Assembly: GCF_030653815.1 (NCBI RefSeq)
Contig: NZ_JAURYQ010000037.1
Location: 203,474-267,473, forward strand
Reading direction: 5' to 3'
Length of the DNA stretch: 64,000 nucleotides
Source of the DNA: Rhodoferax sp.
GTDB taxonomy: Bacteria > Pseudomonadota > Gammaproteobacteria > Burkholderiales > Burkholderiaceae_C
Shown: positions 17,948 through 27,225 of the stretch, in pieces
How positions within the stretch are numbered: position 1 is the first letter of the stretch
Layout: each line of letters begins with the position of its first letter
The notes under the pieces: model-generated
The model's database searches: none
Told to the model about the DNA's origin: nothing
Seen by the model: only the letters and a program-made list of their open reading frames with translations
Program-made: the position numbers and the translations under genes

Positions 17948-19777
17948 ATGGCCCATAAACAAATCAGAAATATCGCGATCATTGCCCACGTTGACCACGG
18001 CAAAACCACCATGGTTGACCAGCTGCTGCGTCAGTCCGGCACCTTTGCCGAGCACGAAAAAGTGGTCGACACGGTGATGGACAACAACGCGATCGAAAAA
18101 GAGCGTGGCATTACCATTTTGGCCAAAAACTGTGCCGTGACCTGGGAAGGCACCCACATCAACATCGTCGACACCCCCGGCCACGCCGACTTCGGTGGTG
18201 AGGTGGAGCGTGCTCTGAGCATGGTCGACGGTGTGGTTTTGCTGATTGACGCCCAGGAAGGCCCGATGCCGCAGACCCGCTTTGTGACCAAGAAGGCGCT
18301 GGCCCTGGGCCTCAAGCCGATTCTGGTCGTGAACAAGGTCGACAAGCCCGGTGCCCGCCCGCAATTCGTGGTCGATGCCGCCTTTGACCTGTTTGACAAG
18401 CTCGGCGCCACCGACGAACAGCTGGATTTCCCGGTGGTGTATGCCTCCGGCATCAACGGCTGGTCGTCACTGGAAGAGGGTGGTCAGGGTGAGCAATGGG
18501 GGCCCGACATGTCGGCCCTGTTCAACACCATTCTTGACCATGTGCCGCACCAGCAGGGTGACCCGGCAGCCCCGCTGCAGTTGCAAATTTCTGCGCTTGA
18601 CTTCTCCACTTTTGTCGGCCGTATCGGCGTCGGCCGGATCAGCCAGGGCACCATTCGTCCGATGATGGACGTGGTCGTCATGGAAGGTCCGGACGGCAAG
18701 GCGGTCAAAGGCCGCATCAATCAGGTGTTGACCTTCCAGGGCCTGGAGCGCGTGCAGACCGACGAAGCCGGCCCCGGCGAAATTGTGCTGATCAACGGCG
18801 TGGCTGACATCGGCATTGGTGTCACCATCACCGATCCGACCACGCCGGCACCGCTGCCCATGCTCAAGGTGGACGAACCCACCCTGACCATGAACTTTTG
18901 CGTCAACACCAGCCCGCTGGCCGGCCGCGAAGGCAAGTACGTCACCAGCCGCCAGATCTGGGACCGCCTGCAAAAGGAACTGCAGCACAACGTGGCCCTG
19001 CGCGTCAAGGAAACTGACGAAGAAGGTATTTTCGAAGTCATGGGCCGCGGCGAACTGCACCTGACCATCCTGCTGGAAAACATGCGCCGCGAAGGTTACG
19101 AACTGGCCGTTTCCAAACCGCGCGTGGTGTTCAAGGACATTGACGGCGTGCGTTACGAACCCATCGAGATGGTCACCGCCGACATTGAAGAGCAGCACCA
19201 GGGTGGCGTCATGCAGGCTCTGGGCGAGCGCAAGGCCGACCTGATCAACATGGAGCCAGACGGCCGGGGCCGGGTCCGCCTGGAGTACCGCATTCCGGCG
19301 CGTGGCCTGATTGGCTTCACCAATGAGTTCCTGAACCTGACGCGTGGTTCGGGCCTGATCTCCAACATCTTCGACAGCTACGAGCCGCACAAGGGTGAAA
19401 TTGGTGGCCGCAAGAACGGCGTGCTGGTGTCGATGGATGCCGGTGAGATTTTCAACTATGCACTGGGCAAGCTCGACGACCGTGGTCGCATGTTTGTCAC
19501 CGCCAATGACCCGGTCTATGAAGGCATGATTGTGGGTATCCACAACCGTGACAATGACCTGGTGGTGAACGCCACGCGCACCAAACAGCTCACCAACTTC
19601 CGCGTCAGCGGCAAGGAAGACGCGATCAAGATCACGCCACCGATCCAGCTGACGCTGGAATACGGTGTGGAATTCATCGAGGACGATGAACTGGTTGAAA
19701 TCACGCCCAAGTCGATTCGCTTGCGCAAGCGCCATTTGTCCGAGCATGAGCGCAAGAAGGCTGGCCGCAACGCTTAA
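17948..19777 (+). CDS. typA: Translational GTPase TypA/BipA
   Basis: BipA is a ribosome-binding GTPase of the elongation factor family, involved in 50S assembly and stress growth. The 609-residue protein has the G1 motif AHVDHGKTT at residues 13-21, G2 with RGITI, G3 DTPGHADFGGE and G4 NKVDKP, and the BipA-type C-terminal domain with GRGELHL and RGLIGF. It is probably the last gene of the rimP operon; the transporter gene follows after only 5 bp, so read-through into it is likely. Confidence 0.96.
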   Translation: MAHKQIRNIAIIAHVDHGKTTMVDQLLRQSGTFAEHEKVVDTVMDNNAIEKERGITILAKNCAVTWEGTHINIVDTPGHADFGGEVERALSMVDGVVLLIDAQEGPMPQTRFVTKKALALGLKPILVVNKVDKPGARPQFVVDAAFDLFDKLGATDEQLDFPVVYASGINGWSSLEEGGQGEQWGPDMSALFNTILDHVPHQQGDPAAPLQLQISALDFSTFVGRIGVGRISQGTIRPMMDVVVMEGPDGKAVKGRINQVLTFQGLERVQTDEAGPGEIVLINGVADIGIGVTITDPTTPAPLPMLKVDEPTLTMNFCVNTSPLAGREGKYVTSRQIWDRLQKELQHNVALRVKETDEEGIFEVMGRGELHLTILLENMRREGYELAVSKPRVVFKDIDGVRYEPIEMVTADIEEQHQGGVMQALGERKADLINMEPDGRGRVRLEYRIPARGLIGFTNEFLNLTRGSGLISNIFDSYEPHKGEIGGRKNGVLVSMDAGEIFNYALGKLDDRGRMFVTANDPVYEGMIVGIHNRDNDLVVNATRTKQLTNFRVSGKEDAIKITPPIQLTLEYGVEFIEDDELVEITPKSIRLRKRHLSEHERKKAGRNA

Positions 19778-19782
19778 GCCGA

Positions 19783-20658
19783 TTGAAGCTCACGCACAAC
19801 CGCGCGGTCTGGGTGATGGTGGCGGTGACCCTGATGTGGTCCACCGCCGGTGTCGTCACGCGCCATCTGGAACACGCGCAAAAATTTGAGGTGACTTTCT
19901 GGCGCAGCTTTTTCACCATGCTGTGCCTGCTGGTGATGTTGCCGATGTTCAAGGGCCGTGATGTGTTCAGTCGCATGCGCCACGGTGGCGCGGCGCTGTG
20001 GTGGTCCGGCTTGTGCTGGAGCGGCATGTTCACCTTTTTCATGGTGGCCATCATGCTCACCACGGTGGCCAATGTGCTGGTCACCCTGGCCTTGGCGCCC
20101 CTGTTCACCGCGCTGGCCTCGCGCATTTTCATTGGCCACCGCATTCCGCTGCGCACCTGGCTGGCCATTGTGGTGGCGGGCGCTGGCATTGCTTTCATGT
20201 ACGCCAGCCAGTTGAGTCAGGGCGTCAGCCTGGCCGGTACGCTGGTGGCGCTGTGTGTGCCCATTGCCGGTGCCGCCAACTGGACCATCACGCAACACTC
20301 GCATGCCCAGGGCAAAGACGTCGACCTGATTCCCGCTGTGTTAATTGGTGCGGTCTTGTCGTCACTGATCACGCTGCCGCTGGCCTGGCCGTTCCAGGCC
20401 TCTGCCTACGATTTGTCGCTGCTTTTTGGACTGGGTCTGGGCCAATTGGCCATTCCGTGCGTGCTGGTGGTGGTGTGCGCCCGCGTCTTGAAGGCCCCCG
20501 AAATCGCGTTGCTGGGTCTGCTGGAGGTTATTTTTGGCATCTTGCTGGCCTGGGTGGGCGCAGGTGAAGTGCCTGGCCCGGATGTGTTTGTGGGCGGTAC
20601 GCTGGTCATTGGCGCCTTGGTGGCCAACGAACTGGTTGGCTGGCGGGACAGGGCATGA
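19783..20658 (+). CDS. DMT superfamily (EamA-type) transporter
   Basis: An integral membrane protein of 291 residues with about ten hydrophobic spans, arranged as two EamA repeats. The N-terminal half starts RAVWVMVAVTLMWSTAGVV and the C-terminal half ends VGGTLVIGALVANE. The start is a TTG at 19783, 5 bp after typA; no ATG fits better. Members export small metabolites such as amino acids, but the substrate cannot be read from sequence. The stop overlaps the next gene (ATGA). A decayed relative of its 3' end lies at 23812. Confidence 0.82.
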   Translation: MKLTHNRAVWVMVAVTLMWSTAGVVTRHLEHAQKFEVTFWRSFFTMLCLLVMLPMFKGRDVFSRMRHGGAALWWSGLCWSGMFTFFMVAIMLTTVANVLVTLALAPLFTALASRIFIGHRIPLRTWLAIVVAGAGIAFMYASQLSQGVSLAGTLVALCVPIAGAANWTITQHSHAQGKDVDLIPAVLIGAVLSSLITLPLAWPFQASAYDLSLLFGLGLGQLAIPCVLVVVCARVLKAPEIALLGLLEVIFGILLAWVGAGEVPGPDVFVGGTLVIGALVANELVGWRDRA

Positions 20659-21761
20659 GTGACGACACGGCTGATGTGTTGTGCGAAGTTCGTGGGGCGG
20701 TGGGCTTCATCACCCTGAACCGTCCCCAGGCGCTCAACGCGTTGACCCTGTCCATGATCCGGGCCTTGACGACTTGCCTGCTGGCCTGGCGCGAGGATGA
20801 CCGCATCCAGGCGGTTGCCATTCGTGGCAGCAACAAGGCCGGGCCTTTTGGGGCGTTTTGTGCCGGGGGCGACATCCGCTTTTTCCACCAGGCGCTGCTG
20901 TCGGGCGACCCGGCACCGGAAGATTTTTTTACCGAGGAATACACCCTCAATCACCTGATTCACAGTTTCCCCAAGCCGTACATCGCCTTCATGGACGGCG
21001 TCGTCATGGGTGGGGGCATGGGAATCAGCCAGGGTGCGTCGCACCGCCTGGTCACGTCACGCAGCAAATTGGCCATGCCGGAGACTGCTATCGGCTTGTT
21101 CCCGGATGTCGGTGGCGGTTATTTTCTGAGCCGCTGTCCCGGTTACGCGGGCGAATGGCTGGCCCTCACCGGGACCTCGTTGGGCGCCGCAGAGGCAATT
21201 GAATTGGGGCTGGCCGATCACTGTCTGGATGCCGGGAAGTTGGCCCAAGCTTGGGATGCCCTGGCCGACATCCAGTCGCCCGATGCCGCGGGTTTGCATT
21301 CCTGGCTGGCTGAGTTTTCGGTCGTTGAAAATGTCACCCCGGTGCTTGATCGAAGCCAGATTGACGCCTTTTTTGCGTTGGATTCTGTGAGCGCCATCGT
21401 GCACGCGCTGGAAGCCGATGCCTCCGACTGGGCACAGCGCAGCGCCCTGCAATTACGCCAGCGCTCGCCTTTGATGCTGCATGTGGCTTTTGAACAGATC
21501 CGTCGGGCGCGCCAACTCACCGTGGCGCAAGACCTGCGCATGGAGCGCGACATGATGCGGCATTGCTTTTTCCCGAGGCATTTGGCGCGCAGCGGTGCGC
21601 AAACCGAAACCGCTGAAGGCATTCGCGCCCTGGTGATCGACAAGGACAACGCGCCAGTCTGGCAACCGGCGCGCATTGAGGCTGTCACACCCGAGATGGT
21701 GCAGCCGTTTTTTGCCAGCCCCTGGGTGGCGCACAGCCATCCGCTGCGCGCGCTGCCCTGA
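20655..21761 (+). CDS. Enoyl-CoA hydratase/isomerase family protein, probable 3-hydroxyisobutyryl-CoA hydrolase
   Basis: Crotonase-fold enzyme of 368 residues. The oxyanion-hole regions are FCAGGDIRFF and GVVMGGGMGIS, and MPETAIGLFPDVGGGYFLSR is the signature of the 3-hydroxyisobutyryl-CoA hydrolase group, which releases 3-hydroxyisobutyrate in valine breakdown. The length, about 100 residues longer than simple enoyl-CoA hydratases, also fits that group. It overlaps the transporter gene by 4 bp and is convergent with the anti-sigma gene. No other valine pathway genes are nearby. Confidence 0.82.
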   Translation: MSDDTADVLCEVRGAVGFITLNRPQALNALTLSMIRALTTCLLAWREDDRIQAVAIRGSNKAGPFGAFCAGGDIRFFHQALLSGDPAPEDFFTEEYTLNHLIHSFPKPYIAFMDGVVMGGGMGISQGASHRLVTSRSKLAMPETAIGLFPDVGGGYFLSRCPGYAGEWLALTGTSLGAAEAIELGLADHCLDAGKLAQAWDALADIQSPDAAGLHSWLAEFSVVENVTPVLDRSQIDAFFALDSVSAIVHALEADASDWAQRSALQLRQRSPLMLHVAFEQIRRARQLTVAQDLRMERDMMRHCFFPRHLARSGAQTETAEGIRALVIDKDNAPVWQPARIEAVTPEMVQPFFASPWVAHSHPLRALP

Positions 21762-21778
21762 CTTTTGTTGCAGGTTGG

Positions 21779-22606
21779 CTAAAGCTGGCGGTAAATCTCC
21801 AGCGCCAGTTGCATCAGTGATGCACGGGGCAACTGGCCAGCCAGTGCGTAACCAAATCCCTGATCGACCCAGTAAAAGCTGGGAACAGCTGCCTCCGATT
21901 CAAACCGGAACCCGCTTTCCTTGCCTGACACACCCGCTGCGGCCTTGTCCATGGCGCCCAGGTAGAGCGTGACGCGCTGGCCCGCGACGTCTTGATACAT
22001 GAACTGTGCCCGTGCCCCGGCTTCTCCTGGCAAGAGCCGCCCACCCACCAGGTTAAAGCCTTGCGTGGTCAGATCCGGCACCTTGAGGGGTTTGTCCAGT
22101 CGCTTGGACAGCCACTGCACCAAGTGCGTCTGTTCCTGCGCGGACACTTCGACCGGGTGACGAATTTCCGGTGCGTAAACAGCATGGGCCAGCACGGCCT
22201 GACGGACGAATTCACGCTCGGGCTGAATGCTCGCCATGCTGGGTGCCGTGGCTTCACGCCCCCCCAGCTCCTGCCAGTTGGCATTGGCCAACCAGCCTGC
22301 GCCAAATGCCATCACCACACCGGCCGCCATGCCACCATAGCGCCACCACGGGTGATCGGTCGGTCGCACCAGACTGTCGCCATGGGCGGCTTTCAGCAGC
22401 GTCGGTGGCACCGCCTCGGTCAGAACTTGTGTGTGCAGGCGCTGCAAGGCCTCACGCTGGTGTTGCCACTGCGCAAGCCTGGCCTGAGCGTCAGGGTCAT
22501 GCGCCAGCCTCAGCCGCAGTGCTGCCAGTTCGTCGAACGCACCCTGGCCGTCCACCAGGGCGTGGAGTTCATCGTCAGTCAAGGGGTGGTCAGGCTTGCG
22601 GTTCAT
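21779..22606 (-). CDS. Anti-sigma factor, single-span membrane protein
   Basis: A 275-residue protein that probably sequesters the ECF sigma factor encoded just upstream. The N-terminal cytoplasmic part begins MNRKPDHPLTDDELHALVDGQ, a typical anti-sigma start. One membrane span (around YGGMAAGVVMAFGAGWLA) is followed by a periplasmic domain with no motif I recognise. There is no HxxxCxxC zinc motif, so it is not a ZAS-type factor. It starts 13 bp after the sigma gene ends, which indicates co-expression. Confidence 0.8.
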   Translation of the reverse strand: MNRKPDHPLTDDELHALVDGQGAFDELAALRLRLAHDPDAQARLAQWQHQREALQRLHTQVLTEAVPPTLLKAAHGDSLVRPTDHPWWRYGGMAAGVVMAFGAGWLANANWQELGGREATAPSMASIQPEREFVRQAVLAHAVYAPEIRHPVEVSAQEQTHLVQWLSKRLDKPLKVPDLTTQGFNLVGGRLLPGEAGARAQFMYQDVAGQRVTLYLGAMDKAAAGVSGKESGFRFESEAAVPSFYWVDQGFGYALAGQLPRASLMQLALEIYRQL

Positions 22607-22619
22607 GGTGGTGGACGGT

Positions 22620-23168
22620 TTATTTCAAGCGGTGCAGCGTCACGGGGCGGGTTGGTGGCGCTTGATTGGTAGCCGGGTTTGTGCGCCCGTGTGCGGGCGC
22701 ATCCAGCAGTGCCTGCAGTCGGCCTCTGGCACGCGACAAGCGCGACATCACGGTACCCAGCGGTACACCGGTCACCTTGGCAATATCGGCATAACTCATG
22801 CCTTCCATGCTGACCAGCAGCAAGATTTCCCGCTGCTCTGGCGGCAGTCGGAGCAGGCAACGTTGCAGGTCCAGCGCCTGGTCCGGGCTGGATGCCGGTG
22901 TCGGCAACTCATCGGCCAGATCGTCAATGTCGAGTATGGCCGGACGTCCTGCAACGGCCGACTGGCGCAATTGATTGACAAACAGGTTGTGCATCACGCT
23001 GAACAGCCAGGCGCGCAAGTTGGTTCCCACCAGCCACAGGCGCCATTTGCTGCAGGCGCGCTCCAACGTGTCCTGCACCAGGTCATCCGCCGCCCAGGTG
23101 TCCCCCGTCAGTGCCCGGGCATAACGGCGCAGCGAGGGAATCTGGGCAACCATGAGTTCGCGGCTCAT
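22620..23168 (-). CDS. ECF-type RNA polymerase sigma factor
   Basis: A 182-residue sigma-70 family factor. Region 2 is seen in RYARALTGDTWAADDLVQDTLERA and NLRAWLFSVMHNLF, and region 4 in LPPEQREILLLVSMEGMSYADIAK followed by VPLGTVMSRLSRARGRL, the DNA-reading helix. A proline-rich tail follows. It is encoded between a lipoprotein gene and its likely anti-sigma partner on the same strand, so these three genes probably form one response unit. Confidence 0.9.
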   Translation of the reverse strand: MSRELMVAQIPSLRRYARALTGDTWAADDLVQDTLERACSKWRLWLVGTNLRAWLFSVMHNLFVNQLRQSAVAGRPAILDIDDLADELPTPASSPDQALDLQRCLLRLPPEQREILLLVSMEGMSYADIAKVTGVPLGTVMSRLSRARGRLQALLDAPAHGRTNPATNQAPPTRPVTLHRLK

Positions 23169-23239
23169 GGGCTTATGTCAGGCAGGCAAGCATGGGATGT
23201 TTCTTCGAGTCGCGTGGAGGTGCCGGCTGCGCTGCCCGA

Positions 23240-23623
23240 TCAGGGCTTGGCGACTTGCCAGATCCCGTTGACGCCGTCCCCGGTCTTGTCGCCGGGCTTG
23301 CTGTCCTTGACCCAGTAATAGACGGGCTTGCCCTTCAGCGCCCATTGTTTGCTGCCGTCATCGCGCGTGATGATGCTGAAGTCTCCGCTGGCGGAATCCT
23401 CCTTGGCCGCCATCAGCGGTGGCCAATTGGTGGCGCAGGGGCCATTGCAGACGGACTTGCCGCTGCCGGCCACATCCTTGTCGAAGGTGTAGAGCGTCAT
23501 GCCGCTGGGGCCGACCAGGATGCCATCAGCGACTTTGGCAGGCGCTGAGGACACCGAGGCGCATGCCGTCAGCATGGCAAAGGTGACCGAGGTCATAAAC
23601 AGTGCGGGTGATTTGAATGTCAT
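23240..23623 (-). CDS. Predicted lipoprotein with Yx(F/W/Y)xxD motif (PF03640-like)
   Basis: A 127-residue secreted protein. The signal ends in the lipobox-like sequence MLTACASV. The mature part has two copies of the secreted repeat: LYTFDKDVAG with CNGPCATNWPP, and VYYWVKDSKPGD, matching the Yx(F/W/Y)xxD pattern of this family of unknown function. The start MTFKSPAL at 23623 was chosen because the frame extension upstream lacks signal-peptide character. It precedes the ECF sigma gene and may be part of its regulon. Confidence 0.82.
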   Translation of the reverse strand: MTFKSPALFMTSVTFAMLTACASVSSAPAKVADGILVGPSGMTLYTFDKDVAGSGKSVCNGPCATNWPPLMAAKEDSASGDFSIITRDDGSKQWALKGKPVYYWVKDSKPGDKTGDGVNGIWQVAKP

Positions 23624-23811
23624 GGTGAGCTCCAAAGTTGGGTGAGCGCAAACAGGCGTTTGCAATCACATGAACACCGGGCGGCGCGGTTTTATTCCCG
23701 CGGCCCGCAAATAAAGATTGAATCCGTGTTTTTACGCCATGACTACAATCCGCGCGAGTCTCCATTCTATGAAAATCTTCAAAAAATCTGTTTTGGTTTG
23801 TATCAGCCTGG

Positions 23812-23902
23812 CGGCGTCCTCCCGGTGGGCGGCGCCTTGGTGATCGGCGCAGTGGTGGCCATGGGGCTGATACGCTGGCAGGGTAGGGGCGCGGCGCTGT
23901 GA
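23812..23902 (+). pseudogene. Relic of the 3' end of a DMT/EamA transporter gene
   Basis: About 30 codons ending in a TGA that overlaps the murJ start encode VGGALVIGAVVAMGLIRW. This aligns with VGGTLVIGALVANELVGW at the very C-terminus of the intact transporter at 19783-20658. The sequence upstream of this stretch does not look like a membrane protein, so the rest of the gene appears deleted. The identification rests on this one short match. Confidence 0.5.
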
Positions 23903-25464
23903 GTTTGCTCAAATCAGCCTCGGTGGTGTCGCTGCTGACGCTGCTGTCGCGCGTTACCGGGCTGGTGCGGGAGCTGCTGATTGCCTCCACGTTTGGCGCC
24001 TCAGCCATGACCGACGCCTTCAACGTGGCGTTTCGCATTCCCAATCTGTTTCGTCGTTTTTTTGGCGAAGGGGCTTTCAGCCAGGCCTTTGTGCCGGTGC
24101 TGGCCGCTGCCAAAACCCAGCAGGGTGATGCCGCCACCCGGGTGCTGGTCGACCGGGTCGCCACGGTGCTGGCCTGGGCGCTGCTGCTGCTGAGCGTGGC
24201 GGGTGTGCTGGGCGCGGGTGGCCTGGTCTGGGCCATGGCCAGCGGCATGCAGCAGGACCCGCGCGGCTATGAGGCTGCGGTGGTGTTGACGCGCTGGATG
24301 TTTCCCTACATCGCCTTCATGTCCTTGGTGGCGCTGGGTGCGGGGGTGCTCAACACCTACAAGCGGTTTGCCGTGCCCGCTGCCACGCCGGTGCTGCTCA
24401 ATATTTGCATGATCCTGGCGGCCTGGCTGGGTGCGCCCTGGTTCAAAACCCTGGGGCTCGAACCCATCTACGCCCTGGCCGGTGGCGTGCTGCTGGGTGG
24501 CGTGTTGCAGTTGGCGGTGCAATGGCTGGCCTTGGGGCGCTTGGGGCTGCATCCCCGACCGGCCTGGCGCTGGTCGGCAATCAAGCAAGCGTGGGCCGAT
24601 TCGGGCACCCAGAACATCCTGAGGCTCATGGGGCCGGCCCTGCTGGGCGTGGGCGTGGCGCACTTGTCCATGATCATCAACACGCAGATCGCATCCTATT
24701 TAAAGCCCGGCAGTGTGAGCTGGATCACCTACGCCGACCGCCTGATGGAGTTCCCCACCGCCCTGCTGGGCGTGGCTATGGGCGTGGTGTTGATGCCGCA
24801 GCTGGCCATGGCCCGCGCGGGGGGTGACACGGCCCGTTATTCGGCCATGCTCGACTGGGGCCTGCGCCTGGTGGTGCTGCTGGCGGTGCCTTGCGCCATC
24901 GCGCTGCTGGTGTTTCCGCTGCCGCTGGTGGCAGTGCTCTACCACTATGGCGCCATGACCGACTTTGACGTGCAGCAGGTGACCCACGCACTGATGGGCT
25001 GGGGCGTGGGCCTGGTCGGCATTGTGGCCATCAAGGTGCTGGCGCCGGGTTACTTTGCCAGCCAGGACACCAAAACACCGGTCAAGGTGGCGGTGGTGGT
25101 GCTGGTCCTGACCCAGGTCTTGAATTTCTTTCTGGTTCCCATTTTTGCCCATGCCGCGTTGACCCTGTCGATTGGCATTGGCGCCATGGTCAATGCGCTG
25201 TGGCTGTTGCTCGGGCTGTTGCAGCGCGGCAGCTACAAGCCCGAGCCGGGTTGGGGCCTGTTTGTGCTGCAAGTGCTGGCGGCCTGCGTTTTGCTGGGCT
25301 TGTTCCTGGTGTGGGCCAACAGCCACTTTGCCTGGACCGCATTGCGTGCCGAGAGTTTGAAGCGGATCGGCTTGCTGGCATCGGTTTTGGCGGTTTCAGC
25401 ACTGATTTACTTTCTGGCCTTGTGGGCTGCCGGCATGAAATTGCGCCAGTTTTTAAGACGATAG
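23899..25464 (+). CDS. murJ: Lipid II flippase MurJ
   Basis: MurJ moves the peptidoglycan precursor lipid II across the inner membrane. The 521-residue protein begins MSLLKSASVVSLLTLLSRVTG and has about 14 membrane spans and the MOP-family features FGASAMTDAFNVAFRIPN and FRRFFGEGAFSQAFVPV. It starts with GTG at 23899 inside the stop codon of the transporter relic, suggesting that the gene was once coupled to that lost upstream gene. Confidence 0.95.
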   Translation: MSLLKSASVVSLLTLLSRVTGLVRELLIASTFGASAMTDAFNVAFRIPNLFRRFFGEGAFSQAFVPVLAAAKTQQGDAATRVLVDRVATVLAWALLLLSVAGVLGAGGLVWAMASGMQQDPRGYEAAVVLTRWMFPYIAFMSLVALGAGVLNTYKRFAVPAATPVLLNICMILAAWLGAPWFKTLGLEPIYALAGGVLLGGVLQLAVQWLALGRLGLHPRPAWRWSAIKQAWADSGTQNILRLMGPALLGVGVAHLSMIINTQIASYLKPGSVSWITYADRLMEFPTALLGVAMGVVLMPQLAMARAGGDTARYSAMLDWGLRLVVLLAVPCAIALLVFPLPLVAVLYHYGAMTDFDVQQVTHALMGWGVGLVGIVAIKVLAPGYFASQDTKTPVKVAVVVLVLTQVLNFFLVPIFAHAALTLSIGIGAMVNALWLLLGLLQRGSYKPEPGWGLFVLQVLAACVLLGLFLVWANSHFAWTALRAESLKRIGLLASVLAVSALIYFLALWAAGMKLRQFLRR

Positions 25465-25475
25465 ACAATAGGCCC

Positions 25476-26327
25476 ATGAATCTGTCCCTGAACATTCCCA
25501 CCCCGCTGGAGTACTTTTCTGCGCTGGTGCACAGCGACGCCGATTTTCCCCTGCTGGAAGCCGCCATCAGTCTGGCGCAGGACGAGTACCCTGACCTCAG
25601 CGTGCAACAGGTGCTGGGCGACGTGGACCAGCTGCTGGCGCGCCTGAAACGGCGTTTGCCGGAAGACGCCGGTTCGCTGCAAAGATTGCGCGCCCTGAAC
25701 CAGTTCGTGTACCGCGACCTGAATTTCGGCGGCAATTTCAACAACTTCATGGACCCTGACAACAGTTACGTGCATGTGGTGCTGCGTACCCGTCTGGCCA
25801 TTCCCATTTCTCTGGCGCTGATCTGGCTGGAACTGGCCCAGGGTATCGGCCTGAAGGTGCGTGGCATCAGTTTTCCGGGGCATTTCATGGTCAAGGTCAA
25901 TTTGACCGAGGGTCAGGTGGTGATCGATCCGCTGACCGGCAAGTCGCTCAGCCGGGAAGAATTGTCCGAGCGGCTGGCGCCGTTTCACGAGCTGGGTGGC
26001 CTGGATGACGAACAGGAGTTGCCGCTGGGCCTGTACCTGCAGGCGGCGCCACCGCGCGACATCATTGCCCGCATGTTGTTCAACCTCAAGGACATCCATG
26101 CGGCCCAGGAAGACTGGCCGCGCCTGATCACGGTGTTGGACCGTCTGATCGTGCTGCTGCCCCAAGCCTGGCCGGAGTACCGCGACCGGGGCCTGGCGCA
26201 TGCCGAAGCCGGTCACCCGGGGCATGCGCTGGAAGACCTGGAAACCTACCTGGCCAACGCCACTGAAATTGGCGACCGGCGTGCCATCGCGGCACGGGTG
26301 GGCGAACTGCGGCGCGCTACCCAGTAA
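25476..26327 (+). CDS. SirB1 family protein (transglutaminase-like, TPR-containing)
   Basis: A 283-residue cytoplasmic protein. It has the SirB1/transglutaminase-like core around LNQFVYRDLNFGGNFNNF and GISFPGHFMVKV, then a C-terminal TPR-like region (DWPRLITVLDRLIVLLP, RDRGLAHAEAGHPGHALED). The ATG at 25476 is 11 bp after murJ. The catalytic Cys expected in active transglutaminases is not apparent, so its role is probably non-enzymatic or unknown. Confidence 0.78.
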   Translation: MNLSLNIPTPLEYFSALVHSDADFPLLEAAISLAQDEYPDLSVQQVLGDVDQLLARLKRRLPEDAGSLQRLRALNQFVYRDLNFGGNFNNFMDPDNSYVHVVLRTRLAIPISLALIWLELAQGIGLKVRGISFPGHFMVKVNLTEGQVVIDPLTGKSLSREELSERLAPFHELGGLDDEQELPLGLYLQAAPPRDIIARMLFNLKDIHAAQEDWPRLITVLDRLIVLLPQAWPEYRDRGLAHAEAGHPGHALEDLETYLANATEIGDRRAIAARVGELRRATQ

Positions 26328-26372
26328 GCAAGTCACGGTCCGTTGCTGAATTCACACCCGAGGAGCCTATTG

Positions 26373-26921
26373 ATGTCAAACCACGCCCTGATGCCGCGCG
26401 ACCCGGTACCTGCCCTGAATGTTGCCTTGACCACGGGTGAACGTTTTGTGCTGGGTGCCAACCCCGGTGAAAAGTTTGATCTGGTGGTTTTTTACCGCGG
26501 CCTGCATTGCCCGATCTGTGCCAAGTACCTGATTGAACTCGAGCGCCTGGCGCCTGACTTTGCCGCACGCGGTGTGCAGGTGCTGGCGGTCAGTAGCGAC
26601 GACGCCGAGCGTGGCCGGCAAATGGCCGACAAGGTCAACGCCAAGAACCTCAAGTTCGGCTACGGCCTGACTCTGAAGAGTGCGCGCCAGTGGGGGCTGT
26701 ACATCAGCGCAGGCCGTGGCAAGACTTCCATCGGCATCGAAGAACCCGCGCTGTTCAGCGAGCCGGGTGTTTTTATTGTGCGCCCGGATGGCACGCTGTA
26801 CTACGGTGCAGTGCAAACCATGCCGTTTGCCAGGCCACCGTTTCAAGACTTGTTGGGCGCCATTGACTTTGCCATCGCCAAGAACTACCCGGCACGCGGC
26901 GAATACACCGGTGAGGTTTAA
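26373..26921 (+). CDS. Peroxiredoxin-like family protein (AhpC/TSA thioredoxin fold)
   Basis: A 182-residue thioredoxin-fold protein with the redox motif CPIC in FYRGLHCPICAKYL, followed by LERLAPDFAARGVQVLAVSSD, the usual AhpC/TSA strand-helix pattern. The ATG at 26373 has an AGGAG site at the right distance; an upstream in-frame ATG would add ten residues without a ribosome site. The substrate is not determined. It stands alone in front of a 348-bp non-coding gap. Confidence 0.8.
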   Translation: MSNHALMPRDPVPALNVALTTGERFVLGANPGEKFDLVVFYRGLHCPICAKYLIELERLAPDFAARGVQVLAVSSDDAERGRQMADKVNAKNLKFGYGLTLKSARQWGLYISAGRGKTSIGIEEPALFSEPGVFIVRPDGTLYYGAVQTMPFARPPFQDLLGAIDFAIAKNYPARGEYTGEV

Positions 26922-27021
26922 GGACCGCGGCTCGCCACGGACGCAGGCGTGACTCTGATGGTTTTTGCAGCACCGCCGGCAAGCCCAATACTGGCGCGGC
27001 CTGGGGCACTTGCCAGACAGC

Positions 27022-27030
27022 TTATCCACA
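27022..27030 (+). promoter_or_regulatory. DnaA box (TTATCCACA)
   Basis: Perfect match to the high-affinity consensus TTATNCACA, followed by G as in R1-type boxes. It is the first of two in the same gap. Confidence 0.6.
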
Positions 27031-27182
27031 GATTAATGCACAGTTTTCAGGGGTAACTTCGGCCCGCTGGGAGGTAAATCTGCCGTCACGGACAAGCACG
27101 AAACTTGCTACCACAGATTTTTGCTTTCACTCTATGGCTATCCATACAGGTGGAGGCTCTGATTAATATTCAGGCACTGTCT

Positions 27183-27209
27183 GCCAAGCCATATCTGGTG
27201 CGGCTTGGC
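27183..27209. repeat. Inverted repeat GCCAAGCC / GGCTTGGC
   Basis: Perfect 8-bp arms around an 11-bp centre. No T run follows, so it is not an obvious terminator; it lies 16 bp before the second DnaA box. Confidence 0.5.
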
Positions 27210-27225
27210 GCTCTTGTACCAGCAG

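Noticed and set aside
23642..23808. Upstream part of the frame ending at the murJ start
   Set aside because: Only the last 30 codons look like a real protein (transporter end). The earlier codons have a mixed composition unlike a membrane protein, so it is not called as one gene.
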